From assembly GCA_001664505.1 (NCBI GenBank), contig CP011806.1:4230177-4294176 (forward strand): a stretch of 64,000 nucleotides of DNA, given 5' to 3'. This document shows, piece after piece, positions 46,125 through 55,600 of the stretch. The position numbers were made by a program, and so were the translations under genes. How positions within the stretch are numbered: the first letter of the stretch is position 1; each line of letters opens with the position of its first letter. The notes below the pieces were generated by a model. The model worked only from the letters and a program-made list of their open reading frames with translations, was not told where the DNA came from and did not search any database. The DNA is from Acidobacteria bacterium Mor1. Lineage in GTDB: Bacteria; Acidobacteriota; Polarisedimenticolia; Polarisedimenticolales; Polarisedimenticolaceae.

Positions 46125-46139
46125 GCAAGGTGGATGCCA
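46125..46139 (-). promoter_or_regulatory. Sigma-54 promoter of the efflux operon
   Basis: On the minus strand, TGGCATCCACCTTGC matches the -24/-12 consensus TGGCACG-N4-TTGC at the GG and GC elements with exact spacing. It lies 37 bases upstream of the adaptor ATG, giving an expected start of transcription near 46113. The NtrC-family activator with intact GAFTG encoded beyond the same operon supports it. Confidence 0.7.
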
Positions 46140-46181
46140 TGGGCCGAACCGCCGGATTCCGGCGGAAAAACGGCAAATCGA

Positions 46182-46240
46182 CTGTCCGGACAGGGGTGCC
46201 GCGGACAGGTGTCCGCGTCCGCCGGTGACAGGTGTCCGGC
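46182..46240. promoter_or_regulatory. Palindromic activator sites upstream of the sigma-54 promoter
   Basis: Three related elements built on GGACA/TGTCC: CTGTCCGGACAG (46182-46193, perfect), GCGGACAGGTGTCCGC (46201-46216, perfect arms, GG centre) and the core GACAGGTGTC within 46221-46240. They lie about 70-125 bases upstream of the predicted transcription start, the usual place for NtrC-type enhancers. They also fall just upstream of the divergent DNA glycosylase gene and may affect it. A further hairpin, CCGCCGG-ATT-CCGGCGG (46149-46165), lies between them and the promoter. Confidence 0.6.
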
Positions 46241-46284
46241 AGCGGGCCTCGCCGCGGACGCCGGCGCCGTTCTACGATCGGCGG

Positions 46285-47160
46285 GTGCAGGTCGACGCCC
46301 AGTATCACTTGCCCTCGACCCTCTCCGGCCTGCGGATGGGGGCGGGAGATCCCTGTGTGCGGATCGACGGAGGTGGGTGGCGCGGGGCCCAGGCGACTCC
46401 CGACGGGCCGGCGGTGCTCCAGGTTCGGCAGGAGGGGAGCAGGCTGAACGTCGAGTTGACGGGGCCCGGGGCCTCCTGGCTCGAGCCGCGGGTCCCGGCC
46501 TGGCTCGGCCTCGAGGACGACCCGTCGGGATTCCAGCCGGGCCGCCGGCTGGATCGTCTCCATCGGCGCTACCCCGGCATCCGTTTGCCCCGGGTTCCGC
46601 GGATCCTGCCGACCCTGGTGCAGATCGTACTGCAGCAACTGGTCACCGTGGGCGAGGGCTACCGCGCCTGGCGAAACCTGCTGCGGGAGCACGGAGAGCA
46701 ACTCTCCGACGGGCTCTACGTCCCCCTGGAGGCCGGGACCCTTTCCCGGATCTCGGTGGACGAGTACATCCGCCTGGGGGTGCTGCCCCGGCAGGCCCGC
46801 ACGATTCGTCGTCTGGCGCGGCTCGAGCCGGCCCTGGAGCGCGCCGCCGCCGAGGGGCCGCAGGCGTTCGTGTCCGTCCTGCACGCGGTTCCGGGTGTCG
46901 GTCCGTGGACGGTGCAGAACGCGTTGGGGGGCGGGCTCGGTTTTGCCGACGCCGTTCCCGTGGAAGACGTGCACCTGCCCAACACCGTCTCCTGGGCGCT
47001 GGCCGGCGAGCCGCGGGGGGACGACCGGCGGATGCTGGAACTTCTCGAGCCCTATCGGGGGCACCGCTACCGGGTGTTCCGTTTGCTCTTCGTTTCGGGC
47101 ATCAAGGCGCCACGCCGCGGGCCGCGAAGGGCGCCCCGCCCGCTTCCCCGGATGAGCTGA
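46285..47160 (+). CDS. AlkA-like DNA-3-methyladenine glycosylase
   Basis: 291 residues from GTG 46285; no ATG is suitable and the ribosome site is weak, so the start is uncertain. Base-excision repair of alkylated purines. The helix-hairpin-helix AVPGVGPWTVQNAL and the catalytic-Asp segment FADAVPVEDVHLPN match the HhH-GPD superfamily (AlkA subgroup), though the aspartate lies in PVED rather than the usual PxxD. The N-terminal ~90 residues are poorly conserved. Basic C-terminal tail (PRRGPRRAPRPLPRMS). Divergent from the efflux operon. Confidence 0.82.
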   Translation: MQVDAQYHLPSTLSGLRMGAGDPCVRIDGGGWRGAQATPDGPAVLQVRQEGSRLNVELTGPGASWLEPRVPAWLGLEDDPSGFQPGRRLDRLHRRYPGIRLPRVPRILPTLVQIVLQQLVTVGEGYRAWRNLLREHGEQLSDGLYVPLEAGTLSRISVDEYIRLGVLPRQARTIRRLARLEPALERAAAEGPQAFVSVLHAVPGVGPWTVQNALGGGLGFADAVPVEDVHLPNTVSWALAGEPRGDDRRMLELLEPYRGHRYRVFRLLFVSGIKAPRRGPRRAPRPLPRMS

Positions 47161-47320
47161 GCACAGAGCTCCATCGATGCCGCGGACGTTAACTCCGCGT
47201 AAGGTGCCAATCCCCGCAAACCCGCACCGGGAGCGGCTCTTCCCAACTTCTTACCGCGCTGTCGCAGACCTGTCACAGACCGCCGATAGCTTGCCTCGCG
47301 TCTGATCCAGCCGCGAGCTT

Positions 47321-47358
47321 GAGCGATGGGCGCGGCCTCCGACTTGTCCACATCGCTC
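47321..47358 (+). promoter_or_regulatory. Leader hairpin before the duplicated surface protein gene
   Basis: GAGCGATG (47321-47328) and CATCGCTC (47351-47358) form an 8-bp stem enclosing 22 bases. The stem ends directly before the ribosome site GGGAGGAG of the GTG start at 47372. It may stabilise the mRNA or control access to the ribosome site. Further up, 47161-47320 holds a small hairpin (CGCGGA / TCCGCG at 47181-47199) and no gene. Confidence 0.4.
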
Positions 47359-47371
47359 GGGAGGAGAGATT

Positions 47372-50300
47372 GTGAGAAAGCTGTTCACGCTCGCCATCTT
47401 CCTGATGGCGGCCCTGGTCCTCGCCGGTACCCCGGCCATGGCCCAGCAGTGCTCGGGCGGCGTGTGCCAAACCTGCGCTGGCGGCGACAATGATGGGGGG
47501 GCCTGTACCTCCAACGCCGATTGCCCCAACGGCGGTGTCTGCGATCCGGGTGGCCCGGGTCAGTGCGCCGTCGCCGGTCAACCTGCCAACACCTTCCGCG
47601 TCACAGCGGACATCGCCACCAGCACGCTCTGGACGGCGGACACCGAATACATCCTGACCAAACCGATCTTCGTGCTGGACGGCGCGACGCTCTCGATCGA
47701 ACCCGGTACCGTGATCCGCGGTGAGGGGGAATCGGCGCTGGGCAACAACGACCCCGGCGCGCTGATCGGAGCTCGAGGCTCCAAGATCCGCATGGCCGGT
47801 ACCCGCGGCGCCCCGATCGTCATGACCGACTGCGAGGACGACAACCTCGGCAGTAACCCGGGTACCCCGCCCTACGACACTGCCGCCAATGCACAGGGCC
47901 TGGAAGGCCGCTGGGGCGGCCTGATCCTGTTGGGCTACGGCTATGTCGGTGCCGGTACCGCCGGCGCCATCGACCCCACCAACACCGAGTTCATCGAGGG
48001 TCTCGAGGCGACGAGCAACGGTCTCTACGGCGGTTGCTCCGATTTCCTCTCGGCTCCCTTCGATCGCAACTGCGACGACGGCGACAGCGGTCTGATCAAC
48101 TACGTCTCGCTGCGCTACGGCGGTTTCAACCTGGCTGCGGCCAACGAGATCAACGGCCTGACCCTGGGTGGTGTCGGCCGTGAGACCGAGATCGACTACA
48201 TCGAGGTCTACCAGAACCAGGACGACGGCATCGAGTGGTTCGGTGGCGCCGCCAACGTCAAGCACGCGGTGGTGGTCGCCGTGGGTGACGACACCTTCGA
48301 CTACGACCAGGGTTGGCGCGGTAAGGGCCAGTTCTGGTTCGCTATCCAGGGTGAGGCCGGCAACGAGCAGGGCGACAAGGGTGGTGAATGGGATGGTGGC
48401 GACGGTCCCGACGCCTCGCTTCCGTTCTCGCTGCCGACCATCGCCAACATGACCCAGATCGGCCTGGGCGCCGCCGGCGTCTGTCTGATCGGCGGTGAGA
48501 CCTGCTTCGAAGATCTGGACTGCCCGCTCCCGGGAGACACCTGCGAGCAGTGGGCCGCCCAGAACGACAACACCGGCCTGCACATTCGCGACGCCGCCGG
48601 CGGCCGCGTGCTGAACTCGTTCATGGGTGACTTCGGCGGTGCGGTGGCCTGCATCGAAGGGCAGCCAGGCTCCGTCGGAACGCCGGCGGACAACTGGGAC
48701 GACCCCTACGTGGCCAACGGCGTCGAGTTCGTCGAGTTCGAGCTGGGCACCAACGAGCTGGATCTCGATCAGAACACCTTCTTCTGCTACGAGCCGGGAC
48801 AGGCGCTGCCCGACGGCAGCGGCACCGGCGCCCAGTTCAACTGCGGCGGTGGCGATCACTTCGCCCCGGCCGACTTCTACAGCAAGAACGACTACATCGC
48901 CTGCGGTTCGACGCTGCCGATCGAGGTCCTGGACCGCGAGCCGGCGACGCTGAGCAACCCGGGCCGCGTGCTCGAGATCGACCCGCGTCCGACGCCGGGA
49001 AGCCCGCTGCTGACCAGCGGCGTGTTCTCGCTACCGAACGACGGTTTCTTCGAGCCGGCTCCCTACCGCGGCGCCTTCGCCGCGGAAGGCAACTGGGCCA
49101 ACGGCTGGTCCACCGCTTCGCGGTTGGGCACCGTGACCTTCTCCGAGTGCTCGGGCGGCGTTTGCCGCACCTGCGCCGGTGGCGACAACGACGGCGCTGC
49201 CTGCACCTCCGACGGCGACTGCCCCAACGGCGGCGTATGCGATCCCGGCGATGTCGACTTCTGCGAGGTCGACGGCGACGGCGATGCCGATCCGCAGCCC
49301 AACGGCACCTTCCGCGTGACCTCCAACATCTCGGTCTCGACGACCTGGGCCGCGGATACCACCTACATCCTGACCAAGCCGATCTTCGTGGAGAACGGTG
49401 CGACCCTGACCATCGAGCCCGGCACCGTGATTCGCGGTGAAGGGGAGTCGGCGTTGGGCAACAACGATCCGGGCGCGCTGATCGCTGCTCGCGGCGGCGT
49501 GATCGACGCGGCCGGTACCGAGGCCGCTCCGATCGTGTTCACCGACTGCTCCGACGACAACGTCCAGGGCAACAACAACCCGACGGCGCCCTACGACACG
49601 GTGCAGAACGCCCGCACGCTGGAAGGCCGCTGGGGTGGCCTGATCCTGCTGGGCTACGGCTACGTCGGTGCCGGCACCGCCGGCGCGGTGGACCCGACCA
49701 ACACCGAGTTCATCGAGGGCCTCGAAGCCACCAGCAACGGACTCTACGGTGGCTGCGACGACTTCCTCTCCGGTCCCTTCGGCCGCAACTGCGACGACGG
49801 GAACTCCGGTACGCTCAACTACGTCTCGCTGCGCTACGGTGGGTTCAACCTCGCCGCGGCCAACGAGATCAACGGTTTGACCCTCGGTGGTGTCGGCCGC
49901 GAGACCGACATCGACTACATCGAGGTCTACCAGAACCAGGACGACGGCATCGAATGGTTCGGTGGCGCCGCCAACGTCCGCCACGCCATCGTCATCGGCG
50001 TCGGCGACGACTCCTTCGACTACGACCAGGGTTGGCGCGGAAACGGTCAGTTCTGGCTGCAGCTCCAGGGCGAAGCCGGCAACGAACAGTCCGACAAGGG
50101 CGGTGAGTGGGACGGCGGCGACGGCCCCGACGCCTCGCTTCCCTTCGCGCTTCCGACCATCGCCAACATGACGGCGGTCGGACTGGGCGGCGGCGGTGTC
50201 TGCCTCATCGGCGGCGAAGCCTGCTTCGTCGACACCGACTGCCCGATCCCCGGCGATACCTGCAGCGAGTGGGCCGCCCGCTCGGACAACACCGGCCTGC

Positions 50301-51223
50301 ACATCCGCGACGCAGCGGGCGGCCAGGTGCTCAACTCGATCATGGCCGACTTCGGTGGCGCCGTGGCGTGCATCGAGGGCCAGCCCGGTTCCGCCGGAAC
50401 CCCTGCCGACAACTGGGACGATCCCTACAACGGCGGCAACGGATCCGGCAACACCGACATCTACCTGCCTCAGGGCTTCGCTCTCAACGAGCTCGATCTG
50501 CGGGATAACGAGTTCTACTGCTTCGGCGGTGGTTCGGACCTTCCCGACGGATCGGGCACCGGCGCCGCATTCAACTGCGGTGGCGGTGATCACTACTTCC
50601 CGGCGGACTTCTACACGGCCCGGGGCAACAGCTACAACGCCTGCGGCGATCCGCTGCCGTTCACCGCGCTCGATCGCGACGCTCCGACGCTGAGCAACCC
50701 CGGTGCGGTCAACAGCTTCGATCCCCGCCTCGCCGAGGAGCCGACCGAAGCCACCTCCTGTCCGACGATCGATGCGCCTAGCGTCGGCGGGTTCTTCCAG
50801 AGCGCTCCCTACAAGGGCGCGATGAGTTTCGGCAGCAACTGGGGCCTCTGCTGGTCCAACGCCGGTTCGCTCGGGTTGTTCCCGACCTGTGACGAGAGCA
50901 CCGGAAGCGGTTCTGAGCCGAACGAGGTCGGCAACTCGTTGATCTTCGTCAGCAAGACCGATTTCGTCTGGGCCGGCGCCGCGTGCAACACCGCCGGGTA
51001 CGACGCCCTGCGCTCCAACGACGCCTCCGACTTCTCGTCCGCTCAGGGAGTGAGCTCCGACGAGTGCGGGGACGATGACAGCAGCGCTTCCGACGCCCAG
51101 ACTCCGGCCGCCGGCAGCGCCTTCTTCTACCTGGTACGGGGAACCAACGCCTGCGGCGACGGCTCCCTGGGGCAGAGCAACGAAACGTGCGGAGAACGCA
51201 CGGGTCCGGCCAGCTGCCTGTAG
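47372..51223 (+). CDS. Large secreted protein of two ~566-residue repeats
   Basis: 1283 residues from GTG 47372. A signal peptide (to AMAQ) is followed by two copies of the same unit, starting at Cys27 and Cys593. Each opens with a Cys-rich header (CSGGVCxTCAGGDNDG, DCPNGGVCDPG) and continues with a beta-helix-like region containing LTKPIFV, IEPGTVIRGEGESALGNNDP, GRWGGLILLGYGYVGAG, YIEVYQNQDDGIEWFGGAAN and DNTGLHIRDAAGG. The copies are mostly identical, so the duplication is recent or maintained. The last ~95 residues are the shared C-terminal domain (FFYLVRGTNACGDGSLGQ, ending SCL). Probably an abundant outer-surface protein; ligand unknown. It precedes a TonB-dependent receptor and TonB module. 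Confidence 0.9.
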   Translation: MRKLFTLAIFLMAALVLAGTPAMAQQCSGGVCQTCAGGDNDGGACTSNADCPNGGVCDPGGPGQCAVAGQPANTFRVTADIATSTLWTADTEYILTKPIFVLDGATLSIEPGTVIRGEGESALGNNDPGALIGARGSKIRMAGTRGAPIVMTDCEDDNLGSNPGTPPYDTAANAQGLEGRWGGLILLGYGYVGAGTAGAIDPTNTEFIEGLEATSNGLYGGCSDFLSAPFDRNCDDGDSGLINYVSLRYGGFNLAAANEINGLTLGGVGRETEIDYIEVYQNQDDGIEWFGGAANVKHAVVVAVGDDTFDYDQGWRGKGQFWFAIQGEAGNEQGDKGGEWDGGDGPDASLPFSLPTIANMTQIGLGAAGVCLIGGETCFEDLDCPLPGDTCEQWAAQNDNTGLHIRDAAGGRVLNSFMGDFGGAVACIEGQPGSVGTPADNWDDPYVANGVEFVEFELGTNELDLDQNTFFCYEPGQALPDGSGTGAQFNCGGGDHFAPADFYSKNDYIACGSTLPIEVLDREPATLSNPGRVLEIDPRPTPGSPLLTSGVFSLPNDGFFEPAPYRGAFAAEGNWANGWSTASRLGTVTFSECSGGVCRTCAGGDNDGAACTSDGDCPNGGVCDPGDVDFCEVDGDGDADPQPNGTFRVTSNISVSTTWAADTTYILTKPIFVENGATLTIEPGTVIRGEGESALGNNDPGALIAARGGVIDAAGTEAAPIVFTDCSDDNVQGNNNPTAPYDTVQNARTLEGRWGGLILLGYGYVGAGTAGAVDPTNTEFIEGLEATSNGLYGGCDDFLSGPFGRNCDDGNSGTLNYVSLRYGGFNLAAANEINGLTLGGVGRETDIDYIEVYQNQDDGIEWFGGAANVRHAIVIGVGDDSFDYDQGWRGNGQFWLQLQGEAGNEQSDKGGEWDGGDGPDASLPFALPTIANMTAVGLGGGGVCLIGGEACFVDTDCPIPGDTCSEWAARSDNTGLHIRDAAGGQVLNSIMADFGGAVACIEGQPGSAGTPADNWDDPYNGGNGSGNTDIYLPQGFALNELDLRDNEFYCFGGGSDLPDGSGTGAAFNCGGGDHYFPADFYTARGNSYNACGDPLPFTALDRDAPTLSNPGAVNSFDPRLAEEPTEATSCPTIDAPSVGGFFQSAPYKGAMSFGSNWGLCWSNAGSLGLFPTCDESTGSGSEPNEVGNSLIFVSKTDFVWAGAACNTAGYDALRSNDASDFSSAQGVSSDECGDDDSSASDAQTPAAGSAFFYLVRGTNACGDGSLGQSNETCGERTGPASCL

Positions 51224-51234
51224 TTCGATTCGAT

Positions 51235-51268
51235 ATCCCGGGGGCTCTTTTGGGCCCCCGGGATTTTT
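51235..51268 (+). terminator. Strong intrinsic terminator after the duplicated surface protein gene
   Basis: Perfect 11-bp stem (51235-51245 with 51254-51264, 8-base loop) running into TTTTT. It starts 12 bases after the stop and ends only about 25 bases before the next gene's ATG, so it probably sets a high:low expression ratio between the surface protein and the downstream genes rather than a full stop. Confidence 0.9.
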
Positions 51269-51293
51269 CTCGTTTTCGGAGAGAGGTTTGATC

Positions 51294-52487
51294 ATGCCGT
51301 TCGGACGTGTGTGGAAAGTGTCTTTCGTCGCGGTTCTCCTGCTGGTCGGCTCAGGGGTTGCAGCTGTCGCCGACGTCGCTCCCAGGGAAGAGGCAGCTCG
51401 CGACTATCTGGACTACGGCTTCCAGTTCGCTTCGGCACTTAGCGTCGATCCGAAGGACATGACCCGGGCCCAGGAATCGGTCGTGCGCGAACTGATCGAG
51501 GTTGGGGAACTCGAGCGTGCCGCCGGAATGGCCGAGCGCATCGAGGGTTGGCGCCGTGGCGTGGCTCTCGCCGATCTCGCGGCGGAGTACGCCAAACAGG
51601 GCGACCTGACCCGGGCGAGGCGCCTGGTCGATGCCGCAGATCGGTTTCAGCGCGGCATGACCGGATGGTACGGTCCGCGTATTCGCGCGCACATCGCCGA
51701 AGCGTTGGCGATGATCGGCGAACAGGATCGGGCCACACGGATTTCCGGGGATCTGGCGTCGTCGGATCGCTCCCAGTATCTGGGCCGTTCCGCGGCTGCC
51801 GCGGCTGTAGCCATGGCCGTCAACGGAGACTTCGAGGGCGCGCTCGGGAGGCTCGACTCCCAGGAGAGCAAGACGTACGAGGATGCCTGGTACCGCACCG
51901 GCGGGTACATCGAGATTTCCAGGCAGAAACCGCTGAGCCGCCAACAGCGCGTGGAAGCGCTGGATGCCGCCTGGCAGTCTGCGCTGGTCGTCCCCGGCTG
52001 GCGGGCGATCGAGGCCTTTTCGGTCATCGGCGACGAGTACGCCCGGATCGGCGAGAAGGACAAGGCCCGCGAGGCACTGGCCGACGTCGAAGAGAAGCTC
52101 GGCCGCATGGCGGCCGATCACGTGGCGAAAGCGCCGCTTCTGGCCAAGACCGGCATCAGTTTCGCGCGGATCGGAGATCGCGATCACGCCCGCGAGTTGA
52201 TCGAGCGGGCCGAGGCGGTTGCGCGCGGTGAGCGGATCTCGGTCATCGAACGCCCGAAGTTCATGGCCATGGCCGCCATGGCTTATCTGATCAACGAAGA
52301 CGATGAACAAGCGACGCGCCTGTTCAACGAAGCTCTCGATCAGGCCGCGAGTCTCGTGAATGCGAGGCCGCGTGCCCTGGCGGTCGTCGAGATTTGTCGG
52401 GCGATGTCGCGACACGGCTACCCGGTAAATGACATCACGCGTCACAAACTCGACACGCTTTACACGGGCTTAAAGTCACCCTGGTAG
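51294..52487 (+). CDS. Exported helical-repeat (TPR-like) protein
   Basis: 397 residues from ATG 51294, with GAGAGG seven bases upstream. Signal peptide, then a run of ~35-residue helical pairs (LADLAAEYAKQGDLTRARRL, IAEALAMIGEQDRATRI, IGDEYARIGEKDKAREAL, FARIGDRDHARELIERAE), i.e. TPR-like solenoid with no catalytic motif. The position between the surface protein and the TonB-dependent receptor suggests a periplasmic scaffold in the same pathway. Start 51294 rejects the frame extension into the terminator. Confidence 0.83.
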   Translation: MPFGRVWKVSFVAVLLLVGSGVAAVADVAPREEAARDYLDYGFQFASALSVDPKDMTRAQESVVRELIEVGELERAAGMAERIEGWRRGVALADLAAEYAKQGDLTRARRLVDAADRFQRGMTGWYGPRIRAHIAEALAMIGEQDRATRISGDLASSDRSQYLGRSAAAAAVAMAVNGDFEGALGRLDSQESKTYEDAWYRTGGYIEISRQKPLSRQQRVEALDAAWQSALVVPGWRAIEAFSVIGDEYARIGEKDKAREALADVEEKLGRMAADHVAKAPLLAKTGISFARIGDRDHARELIERAEAVARGERISVIERPKFMAMAAMAYLINEDDEQATRLFNEALDQAASLVNARPRALAVVEICRAMSRHGYPVNDITRHKLDTLYTGLKSPW

Positions 52488-52640
52488 TTTCAGTTCGTAG
52501 GGTCCTGGATGGAGGTTCGCGTTCGGGCTAGGAACGCGACCCGGGGCTGAGACGCGCAAGCCGAATCCGCGATGACGTGGTTCCTGAAAGCGGACAAAAG
52601 CGTGCTCAACCATCCCGCGACCAGGTAGAGGAGCAGCTAC

Positions 52641-55600
52641 ATGGGCGCCATCGCGCCGGCGATTCGTAGCCGTGCACTTCAGTGCGGTCGACGAATCGCC
52701 ATCAGCGTTTTCTCGGTGATCGTTGTTCTTGCGAGCGTCGGCGTGGCCGCCGCCCAGGAGGGCGGCATCCGCGGCACCATCGTCGAGGAGGGTTTCGACA
52801 CCCCGCTCGACGGCGTGCGCATCACCGTGGCTGGATCTCCGCTGAGCAAGACGACCGATCAGGACGGCAGTTTCCTCATCGATGGTTTGACCCCGGGGAA
52901 GTACACCCTGATTCTGGCCAAGCCGGGGTACGAGCGGGCGGTTCTGACCGATGTGGTCGTACTGCCGGGCAGGTTGGCCAATGCCGATGCGACGCTCGGT
53001 CTCGAGATCATCGACATGGCTCCGATGGTCGTCGTCGGGCAGGCACTCCTGGGTAACTCCGAACTCGGTTTGCTCTCGATTCGCCAGGAATCGCTCCAGG
53101 TTCAGGACGCGATCTCATCGGAACTGATCAGCAAGGCCGGCGTCGGCGATGCCGCCGGTGCTCTGAAGCTGGTGGTCGGCGCGTCGGTGGTCGACGGCAA
53201 GTACGCAACGGTCCGGGGGCTGAGCGACCGCTATACCGGTACGACCCTGAACGGCGTCCGGGTGCCGAGTTCGGATCCTCGCCGCCGGGCGGCCCAGATC
53301 GACGTCTTTCCCACGGCCACCATCGAAAACGTGACCGTGACCAAGACCTTCGCCCCCGATCTGCAAGGTGACTTCACCGGCGGTGGTGTGGACATCCAGA
53401 CCAAATCGGTGCCCGACGCCTTTACGGTGAGCTTCTCGTCGTCGGTCGGCGACGACTCGCTGGCCACCGAGAACCCGGCCTTCGTCACCTACATCGGCGG
53501 GGGGACACGATCGAGCGGCCGCGGGCTTCCGGCGGTGCTCGATCGCCGCCTGGGCGCGGTCTTCCCCACCCCGGGCGCCCCGACCCGCGACGGCAGCAAC
53601 CTGGAACTCAACAGCGTGATCGACGAGCAGAGCAACGCGTTGCCGCCGGTACTCGGTACGGCCCGCAGGGCTCCCAACAAGAACAACGGCTATTCGCTGA
53701 CGATCGGGCACCGGATGGACTTCGGCCGCGAGGGCCGCATCGGTGTGATCGCCGCCCGCACCGAAAAGGACTCGGCGCAGTTCTTCGGCAACGCCGTCAA
53801 TAACCAGGTCGACTACAACCCCACCTCGGTCGTGCCGACCTTCCGTGACGACAATCGCGGAACCCTGAGCCGCCTGACGGGAACCCTGGGGACCCTGGTG
53901 GTGCAGCCGAACATCAACCACGAAGTCGCGTTGCGCTACATCCGCAACGAGTCGATCTCCGACGAGGCACGGTTCCAGCTGTCCTCGGACAACATCGACC
54001 TGCAGACCAACCTCGAAGAGAACCAGGCGCTGCGTTTCTCCGAGCGCACCGTCGAGTCGCTGCAGCTCGCGGGGGAACACAAGATTCCGCTCGGGGTCGG
54101 TGAAGGTGTGTTCAAGTCCGTCGATATCGACTACACCCTGGCCCGGAACTCCACCGAGCAGGATGAGCCCGACCAGCGACTGTTCCGCAACCAGTTCAAC
54201 GAGATCAACGTGGGCGACATCTACCTGAAGATCTCCCGGCGCCCGGCCAACATCGGTGGCCCCTCCGATGCGATCCGCAGGATTTTTCGCAACGTGGTCG
54301 AGGACAGCGACATCGCTGCGCTGAACGTGTCCGTTCCCTTCGAACAGTGGTCTCAGGAAAAGGGCAAGATCAAGTTCGGTGGTTACTTCGAGAGCGCCGA
54401 CCGGGACTTCCGGCAGGATTCGTTTTCGTATCTCCCGGTCAACGACTACCTCGGTTCTTCGCAGCGCAATACGGCTGCCCAGGCCAACCAGGACCGCGCG
54501 GTCCAGTTCCGCAACTCGAACACCGACCTGTTCGACGGCCGTTTCCCCAACGACCCCGCAATCGCACCGGGGCTGTGGACCGACAACTTCCTCGACCCTG
54601 CGTTCGTCGGTTTTGCCGGCAACCGTTGCACCCTGGACGACCCCGACGGGATCGATCCGACGATCAACCTCGATTGCTCGGCCATCGACCAGCTGGTCTG
54701 GACCATCGGCCCGATCGGCGCCAACCTCGACGTCGACTACGCAGGGGAGCAGGAGATCGAAGCGGCCTACCTGATGGCCGAGCTCCCGGTGACCCGCCGG
54801 CTGGGCTTCACCTTCGGCGCCCGCCAGGAATCGACCCTGATGTCGACGGTGCCGGAATCGCGCTCGCTGGTGCAGATCATCGTGACCCAGCCCGACGGCT
54901 CCCGGAACTTCGAGAACGTGAACGAGGCCGACCCCCGGGCCGCCGGCCGCGTCGAAGACGACGCCCTGCTGCCCTCGATCGGCGCGACCTACGAGATCGT
55001 CCCGGGCGAGATGAAGCTCCGCGCGTCCTGGAACCGGACCATTGCCCGCCCGACCTTCCGTGAGCTGGCCCCGGTGGCGACCATCGAGTTCCTCGACGGG
55101 GACGAGTTCACCGGAAACCCGGAGCTGGGTCTTTCGGATATCGAGAACGCCGATCTGCGCTGGGAGTGGTTTCCCTCTCCCGGCCGGGTGTTGGCCTTCA
55201 GCCTGTTCCAGAAGGAGATCACCGACCCGATCGAGCTGATCAGCTTCACTGTCGGTGGTCGAGATCTGGTGCAGCCGATCAACTACCCGTCGGGCCGCGT
55301 CGAGGGATGGGAATTCGAGTCCCGTTCGGATCTCGGTCTGTTCAGCGAGTGGCTGGACAACTTCTCCGTGGGCCTGAACTTCACCTCACTCGATTCCGAA
55401 GTGGACGTGCCCCTGGACGAGCAGGAGTCCCTGGGCGACTTCGGGATCCGGCAGGAGACCCGGCGGCTTCAGGGTCAGCCCGAGTACCTGTTCAACGCCA
55501 ACGTGACCTACGACAACAACCGCTCGGGAACGACGGTCTCGCTGTTCTACAACGTGATCGGCGAGACCCTGCTCACCGGTGCGGCTCGGGGTCAGGAGGG

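Noticed and set aside
47161-47371. Riboswitch before the duplicated surface protein gene
   Set aside because: Compared with cyclic-di-GMP, cobalamin, glycine, fluoride and SAH core sequences; none matches. Only simple hairpins are seen.
47372-51223. Type IX secretion or PEP-CTERM-type sorting signal at the C-terminus
   Set aside because: No T9SS-like beta domain with a terminal Lys-rich strand, and no transmembrane helix with basic tail. The terminal domain is instead the two-Cys module shared by five proteins.
49031-51295. 754-residue minus-strand open frame opposite the duplicated surface protein, and a similar one at 47273-48859
   Set aside because: Antisense of a strongly supported gene; composition is the Val/Gly/Ala/Asp pattern expected from reversed codons; spans the terminator.
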